DNA of 36,048 nt from Variovorax paradoxus (GTDB lineage Bacteria > Pseudomonadota > Gammaproteobacteria > Burkholderiales > Burkholderiaceae_C). How positions within the stretch are numbered: position 1 is the first letter of the stretch; each line of letters begins with the position of its first letter. A program made the translations under genes and the position numbers. The notes beneath the pieces were generated by a model. It was not told the DNA's origin and searched no databases. It worked only from the letters and a program-made list of their open reading frames with translations. This document shows positions 30,673 through 36,048 of the stretch, piece by piece. Location: positions 1 through 36,048 of the forward strand of contig NZ_JAGGNV010000103.1 of assembly GCF_018614955.1 (NCBI RefSeq), written 5' to 3'.

Positions 30673-31233
30673 GTGAGCACATTGGACATCGTTGGCCTCT
30701 GCGGCAGCCTGCGCGCCGACTCCGTCAACCGGATGGCCCTGAACCTGGCCGCATCGCTGATGCCGGACGGCATGCGCATGGAAGCCGCCGAATGGCGCGA
30801 GATACCGCTTTTCGACGGCGACGTACTGGCCAAGGGCTTGCCGCAGGCCGTGCTGGCGCTGCGCGAGCGCATCCGCCGCGCCGACGGCGTGCTCATCGCC
30901 ACGCCCGAATACAACTTCTCGATCCCGGGCGTGTTCAAGAACGTACTCGACTGGGTGAGCCGCGGCGAGGACCAGCCCTTCGCGCACAAGCCGGTGGCCA
31001 TTCTTTCGGCCTCGCCCGGTCCGGTCGGCGGCGCGCGCGTTCAGTACGACCTGCGCCGCGTGATGCTGTTCATGAATGCCATGGTGCTGGCGAAGCCCGA
31101 GGTGTTCATCGGCGGCGCGGGCACCAAGTTCGACGCCGCCGGCCAGTGCACCGACGAGACCACCCGCAAGTTCGTCGGCGACCAGATGCGCGCCTTCGAC
31201 AAGTGGATCAGTGCAGTACAGCGCATGAGCTGA
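30673..31233 (+). CDS. NADPH-dependent FMN reductase
   Basis: A 186-residue flavodoxin-like protein that reduces FMN with NAD(P)H. It has the FMN phosphate loop GSLRADSVNR (about residue 12) and the TPEYNFSIPGVFKNVLDWVSR motif (about 77-97). The start is a GTG with AGGA 10 bases upstream. It is downstream of the dioxygenase, where it could supply reduced flavin to a two-component monooxygenase that makes hydroxyquinol. No such monooxygenase is in the window. An azoreductase or quinone reductase role is also possible. Confidence 0.85.
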   Translation: MSTLDIVGLCGSLRADSVNRMALNLAASLMPDGMRMEAAEWREIPLFDGDVLAKGLPQAVLALRERIRRADGVLIATPEYNFSIPGVFKNVLDWVSRGEDQPFAHKPVAILSASPGPVGGARVQYDLRRVMLFMNAMVLAKPEVFIGGAGTKFDAAGQCTDETTRKFVGDQMRAFDKWISAVQRMS

Positions 31234-31480
31234 TGTCGGTCGCGTCCAGCAGCACGATGGGTGCGGAGGGCGCGGCGCGGTAGCGCTCCACGGCCTTGGC
31301 TTCGATGCAGTCGAAGTAGCTCTCGCAGGTTTCGGTCAGGTCGCCATCGAGGGTTGGAGACAGGCCGCGCAATGCGGCTTCGGAGATGTGGGCAATGATG
31401 CGGGGGCCGTCGAGGCCGTCGGGGTAGATGGCGAACCGGACGGTTTTCGTCTCGGCGCAATGGATGGCTTCGCAGTACAT
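31208..31480 (-). CDS. Small DUF1488-like protein
   Basis: A 90-residue protein (MYCEAIHCAETKTVRFAIYP) with ISEAALRGLSP near the middle, resembling the small DUF1488 family; the match is by appearance only. Three Cys at the C-terminal half (CESYFDC, ISSCAVLH) are worth noting. It is convergent with FMN reductase, the stops overlapping by 26 bases. An upstream ATG at 31522 would add 14 residues (KSTHTKKESPE). No function is claimed. Confidence 0.55.
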   Translation of the reverse strand: MYCEAIHCAETKTVRFAIYPDGLDGPRIIAHISEAALRGLSPTLDGDLTETCESYFDCIEAKAVERYRAAPSAPIVLLDATDISSCAVLH

Positions 31481-31603
31481 GAAAGTCTCTGGGCTCTCTT
31501 TTTTCGTGTGTGTGGATTTCATGCCGTTGAAAACGAAATACCTCACGGCATACTTCGCGACCGGGAGAAAGAAAGCGCCTACAGAGAAAGTCCCCTCTTG
31601 CCG

Positions 31604-32041
31604 ATGAACGACCCCTTCGATTTGGAACGCTTCGTCGATGCCCAGGACGCCGTGATAGACCGCGTCCGCGACGAGCTGCGCGACGGCAAAAAACGCAGCC
31701 ACTGGATGTGGTTCCTCTTTCCGCAGCTGGCGGGCCTGGGCCGCAGCGAGATGGCGCGGCACTACGCGATCGCATCGCTGGACGAAGCGCGCGCCTACCT
31801 CGCGCATCCGCTGCTCGGGCCGCGCCTGCGCGAATGCAGCGCGCTGGTGCTGGCCGTGCAGGGGCGCACGATCGGCGAGATCTTCGGCGCGCCGGACGAT
31901 CTCAAGTTCTGGTCGTCGATGACGCTGTTTCTCCAGGCCGACCCGTCGCAGGCGGTGTTCCGCGACTGCCTGCACAAGTATTTCGATGGCCGGTCCGATC
32001 AGGGAACCTTGTCCCTGATCGAGAGCGGCAATGGCGGCTGA
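31604..32041 (+). CDS. DUF1810 family protein
   Basis: A 145-residue soluble protein of the DUF1810 family. The diagnostic stretch is SHWMWFLFPQLAGLGRS (about 32-48), followed by HYAIASLDEARAYLAHPLLG and a later DDLKFWSSMTLF. The family's role is unknown. The start chosen (ATG at 31604) gives the usual N-terminus MNDPFDLERFVDAQD. Its last 11 bases overlap the start of the phospholipase D gene (GGCAATGGCGGCTGA), so the two are probably co-translated. Confidence 0.85.
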   Translation: MNDPFDLERFVDAQDAVIDRVRDELRDGKKRSHWMWFLFPQLAGLGRSEMARHYAIASLDEARAYLAHPLLGPRLRECSALVLAVQGRTIGEIFGAPDDLKFWSSMTLFLQADPSQAVFRDCLHKYFDGRSDQGTLSLIESGNGG

Positions 32042-33653
32042 TCCTTCGATGCGGCGGGCGCAGGGCGGCTGGGGCAGGGCGGGCGCGTGGCTCGTTTGGC
32101 TCGCGCTCGCGCTTCTCGTCACGGGCTGCGCCGGACTGCCGGCGATCGTTGAGCGTCCACCGTCCTTCGCGCTGGCCGATACGGCGGACACGCCGCTCGC
32201 GCGCATGGCCGTCAAGGGCGCGCCCGACGCGCAACTGAGCGGCTTCCGGCTGCTGCCGATGCCGGCCTATTCGATGCACGCGCGCCTCGAGCTCGCGCGC
32301 CGGGCGCAGCGCAGCATCGACATCCAGTACTACCTGGTGCAGAACGACGAGACCGGCCGCTACCTGCTGCGTACCCTGCGCGATGCGGCCGAGCGCGGCG
32401 TGCGTGTGCGCGTTCTCATCGACGACCTCTATACCGCGGGCGCCGACGAGCTGCTGGCCGGCCTGGGCGCCCATGCGAACGTGGAGGTGCGCCTGTTCAA
32501 CCCCTTCCCGGCGGGCCGCGACCGTCTCGCCACGCGGCTCGGGGCCTCGCTGTTCGACATCGATCGCATCCATCGCCGGATGCACAACAAGCTCTTCGTC
32601 GCCGACAACGCGATGGCGGTGGTCGGCGGGCGCAACATCGCCAACGAATACTTCCTGCGCGACGCCGGATCGAACTTCATCGACATCGACACGCTGGTGA
32701 CGGGTGCGGTGGTCCCGAGGCTCTCCTCGCTGTTCGACGTCTACTGGAACAGCCCTTACGTATATCCGGTCCAGTCGCTGGCGGCCGTCGGCGGCTCGCT
32801 GCGGCAACTGCGCGAGCGCTTCGAGGAGATGACCTGGGACGCCGCCATCTGGATGCCCCCGGCACCGATCGAGCGCGACCTGCTGGGCTACCGCGCGCTG
32901 GGGGAAGACCTCGACGAAGGCGAGCTCTCGCTGATCTGGGCGCGGGCCGAGGCCTATGCCGACGCGCCGCACAAGGCGCTGGGCCCGAAAGAGGACCGGC
33001 CGCGCGTGACGGCCGATGCGCCCGAGGGCGTGCTCTACAACGTGCGCCGTCTGGTCCGTTCGGCCGAGCGCGAAGCGCTGATCACCACGCCCTACCTGAT
33101 CCCGGGCCGCGGCGGCATGGAGTCGGTGCGCCTGCTGCGCGAGCGCGGCGTGCGCTTCACGCTCGTGACCAACTCGCTCGCGGCCACCGACGAATCGCTG
33201 GTGCACCTGGGCTACCGGCGCTACCGGCCCGAACTGGTGAAGCTCGGCGTGGAGCTCTTCGAACTGAGCCCGAAGCGCGTCGAGCAGACCAAGCGCTTCG
33301 GCGTCTTCGGCTCGGCCGCCGGGCGCCTGCACGGCAAGTCGGCGGTGGTCGACGGCAAGGCGGTGTTCCTCGGCTCGCTGAACTTCGACCCGCGCTCCGA
33401 TCTGCACAACACCGAACTCGGCCTGTTCATCTTCAGCCCGCAGGTCGCTGCGCAGCTCACCAGCCTGATCGGCTTCATCACCATGGATGCGGCCTACCGC
33501 GTTCGCATGGATCCGAAGGGACACATCGAATGGGTGAGCCCGGCGGAAGACGGCGGCCCCGACCTCGTGCTGCACGAGGAGCCCGAAACCGACTTCGGCT
33601 CGCGCCTGAAACTGGAGTTCTTCGCGCCGCTGGTGCCGGAGAGCCTGCTCTAG
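32031..33653 (+). CDS. Phospholipase D/cardiolipin synthase-family lipoprotein (ClsC-like)
   Basis: A 540-residue phospholipase-D-superfamily protein with two HKD motifs: RMHNKLFVADN (about 183) and LHGKSAVVDG (about 433), each with the downstream Gly/Ser and Asn residues (VGGRNIANEY, LGSLNFDPRS). This is a complete pair, as required for catalysis. The N-terminus is a lipoprotein signal with lipobox LVTGC. ClsC-type enzymes make cardiolipin from phosphatidylglycerol and phosphatidylethanolamine. Start is the ATG at 32031; another at 32049 is possible. Convergent with the NlpD-like gene. Confidence 0.85.
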   Translation: MAADPSMRRAQGGWGRAGAWLVWLALALLVTGCAGLPAIVERPPSFALADTADTPLARMAVKGAPDAQLSGFRLLPMPAYSMHARLELARRAQRSIDIQYYLVQNDETGRYLLRTLRDAAERGVRVRVLIDDLYTAGADELLAGLGAHANVEVRLFNPFPAGRDRLATRLGASLFDIDRIHRRMHNKLFVADNAMAVVGGRNIANEYFLRDAGSNFIDIDTLVTGAVVPRLSSLFDVYWNSPYVYPVQSLAAVGGSLRQLRERFEEMTWDAAIWMPPAPIERDLLGYRALGEDLDEGELSLIWARAEAYADAPHKALGPKEDRPRVTADAPEGVLYNVRRLVRSAEREALITTPYLIPGRGGMESVRLLRERGVRFTLVTNSLAATDESLVHLGYRRYRPELVKLGVELFELSPKRVEQTKRFGVFGSAAGRLHGKSAVVDGKAVFLGSLNFDPRSDLHNTELGLFIFSPQVAAQLTSLIGFITMDAAYRVRMDPKGHIEWVSPAEDGGPDLVLHEEPETDFGSRLKLEFFAPLVPESLL

Positions 33654-33665
33654 GACTTGCCCTAG
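33650..33665. repeat. Short CTAG-containing inverted repeat at convergent gene ends
   Basis: CTAGG (33650-33654) and CCTAG (33661-33665) form a 5-base-pair stem around ACTTGC. It spans the stop codons of the phospholipase D gene (TAG, 33651-33653) and of the NlpD-like gene (TAG on the minus strand, 33662-33664). It may serve as a weak bidirectional end signal. Confidence 0.35.
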
Positions 33666-34177
33666 GGCATCGCGCGGCCGCTGAGATAGGGCTCGGGATC
33701 GACCGCCACGCCCTGCTTGCGGATCTCGAAATGCAGCTTCACGCGCTCGGCGCCGCTGCTGCCCATCTCTGCGATCTTCTGGCCCTGGCGCACCACGTCC
33801 TTCTCTTTCACCAGGATGTTCTGCGCGTGCGCATAGGCCGTGAGGTAGGTCTCGTTGTGCTTCACGATCACCATGTTGCCGTAGCCGCGCAGTTCGCCGC
33901 CGACATAGACGACGCGGCCGTCGGCCGAGGCGAGGACGGTATCTCCCGGGTTGCCGGCGATGTCCAGTCCCTTGTTGCGCTTGCCGTCGAAGCGCGAGAG
34001 CGTCGGGCCCGCCGCAGGGCGGATGAAGGCGGCCTGGGCTTGCGGTGCCGGGTTGCTGGGAATGACGGTGGCCTGGCCGGGGCGCTGCGGGGGCAGTGGC
34101 GTGGTCGAACAGGCCGCAAGGCCGGCGGCTGCGAGGGTGGCGAGGCCGGTGCGGAGAGCGAGTGTCTTGGATTGCAT
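33662..34177 (-). CDS. NlpD-like lipoprotein with degenerate LytM domain
   Basis: A 171-residue lipoprotein with lipobox LAACS and one M23/LytM domain (about 70-165). The domain follows NlpD closely: NKGLDIAGNPGD, ADGRVVYVGGELRGYGN, IVKHNETYLTAYAH and LHFEIRKQG. In active M23 peptidases the first ligand is His in HxGxD; here, as in NlpD, it is Asn, so the zinc site is not complete and the protein should activate an amidase rather than cut the wall. It lacks the LysM domain of full NlpD. It is 62 bases downstream of the ABC exporter. Start ATG at 34177. Confidence 0.85.
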   Translation of the reverse strand: MQSKTLALRTGLATLAAAGLAACSTTPLPPQRPGQATVIPSNPAPQAQAAFIRPAAGPTLSRFDGKRNKGLDIAGNPGDTVLASADGRVVYVGGELRGYGNMVIVKHNETYLTAYAHAQNILVKEKDVVRQGQKIAEMGSSGAERVKLHFEIRKQGVAVDPEPYLSGRAMP

Positions 34178-34239
34178 GGCGCTTGTTGGAACGGATTCGG
34201 CGCCGAGGGTTCCGCCAGGGGCCGGGCCGAGGCGCGTTT

Positions 34240-36033
34240 TTAGCATGGCGCGCGGGGCGAGGGTGCGGCCACGGCCTGGAGCGAAGGCTGGCGCGCCAGC
34301 ACCGCGGCGCGCGCGCCGGCATCGACGATGCGGCCGGCTTCCATCAGCACGACGGTGTCGAAGCGCTCGAGCAGGCTCAGCCGATGGATCGAAGCGATCA
34401 CGCAGGCATCGGGAAAAGCCGCTGCGATGCGCTCCAGCACGCGGCCTTCGGTGGCGGCATCCAGCGCGCTGGTCGGTTCGTCGAGCAGCAGCAGCGAACT
34501 GCCTTTCGCGGCCAGCACGCCGCGCGCAAGGCACAGGCGTTGCCGCTGCCCGCCCGAGAGATTGAAGCCGCGCTCGGACAACGGCGTGTCCAGATCGCCG
34601 CGCGTGGCCGCGAGCACTTCGTCGAAGGTGCTGGCATGCAGCGCGGCCCGCATCGCATCGTCATCGAGCGGCTGGCCGAAGCCCAGGTTCTCGCGCACGC
34701 TGGCCTCGAACACCTCGGTCTCCTGCGGGATCAGGGTCGCGATGCTGCGCAGCCGCGGCCAGGCCGCGGGCTCGCCATCGACCGCCAGCGTGCCGCCCTG
34801 CGGCGCGTACAGCCCGGCCAGCACGCGCAGCAGCGTGCTCTTGCCGCCGCCGCTCGGGCCCACGAGCGCGATGCGTTGGCCGCGCTGCAGCGTGAGCGCG
34901 ACTTCGTGCAGCCCGCTCGGCACATGATCGGTGACCGCTTCGTTACCGCGCGGCCGGTAGTTCCAGACCAGTCTCTCGACCTGCAGCGTGCGCCAGGCCG
35001 CATCGCGATCGATGCGCTCCTGCGCCAGGTCGTCGGCGCGCGACGGCGCCTGCCAGATCGGTGCCGCGCTGCCGTAGTCGGTGTGCATGCGCGCGAAGAA
35101 GCTGAAGTTGGCCGCCATCGAGCTCACGACGCTCGCGGCCTGCTGCGCGTACTGGTAGATCATGAACACCGCGCCCAGCATCACCGTCTGGCCCGGCGTG
35201 CGCGACTGCCAGACGTAGACCACGACCAGGCCCCAGGTCAGTGCCAGCCCCATCACGTCGACCGAGAACCACTTGCCCTCGTTGAGCACCACCGTGCGCT
35301 TGAGCGGGGCCGAGATTGCCGCCATGCGCCGGCGCAGCAACAGCCGGGAGGCGGCCGAGAGCCGGAGGCCGATCACGGTCGAGGCATTGGCCAGGAAGTC
35401 GAGCAGCGCCGCGACGTAGCGCCGGTCGGCGTCGTTCTCGACGCGGGCCAGCCGCATCAGCGCGCGGTCGAAGCGCACGATCACGATCGCGATCACCACG
35501 TAGCCGGCGATCGCCATCGCGCCGCTGGTGCGCGACAGCAGCGTGAGCGCGATCAAGGGCCCGATGAAGTTGACGATGTTCGTGAGGTAGATGAACTGGT
35601 TCTGCGCGAAGTCCGACAAGGCGCGGCTCGCCTGATGCACGCGGTGCTGCAGCTCGCCCGAGTGGTGGCCGTCGTGCCAGGCGAGCGGCGCGGCGGCGAT
35701 GCGCGCATAGAGCGCATCGGCCAGCGCCTCGCGCACGCGCAGGCCCACGTTGCGCTCGAGGATGCGCCCCGGTCCGTGGATCACCCACGACAGCACGTAG
35801 ATCCCCGCCAGCGCCGCGATCCAGCGCCCGGAGCGGTCGATGTCGCCGGTCTGCAGCGCATTGATGGCCTGCGCCGCGAGCCACGGCATCGTGAGCCGCA
35901 GCACCTGGGAGCCGGTGAGCAGCGCGGTCGCGCCGAGCAGTTGCCCGCGCTTGCCCTCGGCATGGCGCCACAGCGCGCCGTAGAGCTCGCCCATGGCACC
36001 CATCGCATGGCCGGGTGCAGCTGCAACGCTCAT
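34240..36033 (-). CDS. ABC-type exporter, fused permease and ATPase
   Basis: A 597-residue half-transporter that should act as a homodimer or heterodimer. The N-terminal membrane domain (about 1-320) shows six hydrophobic stretches (for example GATALLTGSQVLRL, WIAALAGIYVLSWV, IVNFIGPLIALTLL, AIAGYVVIAIVIV, MGLALTWGLVVVYVW, GAVFMIYQYAQQ). The nucleotide-binding domain (about 350-590) has Walker A GPSGGGKST (about 391), signature LSGGQ (about 491), Walker B LLLLDEP (about 515) and the H-loop SIHRLS. The start ATG at 36033 is preceded by GAGG. Such exporters move lipids, peptides or drugs; substrate not evident. Confidence 0.9.
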   Translation of the reverse strand: MSVAAAPGHAMGAMGELYGALWRHAEGKRGQLLGATALLTGSQVLRLTMPWLAAQAINALQTGDIDRSGRWIAALAGIYVLSWVIHGPGRILERNVGLRVREALADALYARIAAAPLAWHDGHHSGELQHRVHQASRALSDFAQNQFIYLTNIVNFIGPLIALTLLSRTSGAMAIAGYVVIAIVIVRFDRALMRLARVENDADRRYVAALLDFLANASTVIGLRLSAASRLLLRRRMAAISAPLKRTVVLNEGKWFSVDVMGLALTWGLVVVYVWQSRTPGQTVMLGAVFMIYQYAQQAASVVSSMAANFSFFARMHTDYGSAAPIWQAPSRADDLAQERIDRDAAWRTLQVERLVWNYRPRGNEAVTDHVPSGLHEVALTLQRGQRIALVGPSGGGKSTLLRVLAGLYAPQGGTLAVDGEPAAWPRLRSIATLIPQETEVFEASVRENLGFGQPLDDDAMRAALHASTFDEVLAATRGDLDTPLSERGFNLSGGQRQRLCLARGVLAAKGSSLLLLDEPTSALDAATEGRVLERIAAAFPDACVIASIHRLSLLERFDTVVLMEAGRIVDAGARAAVLARQPSLQAVAAPSPRAPC

Positions 36034-36048
36034 AAGGCAACCTCTTGG

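Noticed and set aside
1..36048. tRNA, rRNA, riboswitch, insertion sequence or phage genes
   Set aside because: I read the gaps for conserved stems, transposase motifs and terminal repeats and saw none. A structured-RNA search was not possible here.

Overview
The window is GC-rich, gene-dense DNA from a betaproteobacterium, most likely a Comamonadaceae member such as Variovorax or a relative (Burkholderiales). This rests on three Bug-type tripartite tricarboxylate receptors without membrane partners, many LysR regulators beside small catabolic operons, an HU protein with a lysine/alanine tail, and the style of the aromatic and D-amino-acid genes. The genus is an inference. No rRNA, tRNA, CRISPR array, insertion sequence or phage gene was seen.

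Layout. (1) 1-2234, minus: the N-terminal part of a large trimeric autotransporter adhesin that runs off the left edge. A 527-base AT-richer regulatory gap follows. (2) 2762-6279, plus: a membrane diguanylate cyclase (CACHE, three PAS, GGDEF) overlapping a separate EAL phosphodiesterase. (3) 6312-9904: a LysR regulator divergent from a Bug receptor and a UxaA/GarD-type sugar-acid dehydratase. (4) 10004-10360: an HU protein. (5) 10392-14798: a gamma-glutamyltransferase, Bug receptor and GAF-protein operon divergent from a LysR gene. (6) 14815-16950: a UbiE-like methyltransferase facing a flavin-dependent halogenase-like oxidoreductase, then a DUF883/ElaB-like protein at 17149. (7) 17562-24244, all minus: Bug receptor, D-threonine/hydroxyaspartate aldolase-like enzyme, N-acyl-D-amino-acid deacylase, DSD1-type dehydratase-like enzyme, ornithine cyclodeaminase-family reductase, and a LysR gene with an apparent frameshift. 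(8) 24363-27523: DUF2272 protein, alpha/beta hydrolase, PRC-barrel protein and AraC regulator. (9) 27642-31233: a hydroxyquinol-type aromatic module (LysR, maleylacetate reductase, intradiol dioxygenase, FMN reductase). (10) 31208-36033: a small DUF1488-like protein, a DUF1810 protein, a phospholipase D/cardiolipin-synthase lipoprotein, an NlpD-like lipoprotein and an ABC exporter.

How the genes work together. Most of the window is a set of catabolic cassettes, each built from a regulator, often a periplasmic binding protein, and one or more enzymes. The most interesting is region 7. It combines two fold-III PLP enzymes of different metal-ligand type (His-x-Cys and His-x-Asp), a D-aminoacylase and an OCD-family reductase. 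These parts resemble those of the beta-hydroxyaspartate cycle, but with a D-serine-dehydratase-like enzyme where that cycle uses a fold-II dehydratase. I propose it handles D-beta-hydroxy amino acids, possibly 3-hydroxyaspartate; this is inference and needs biochemical testing.
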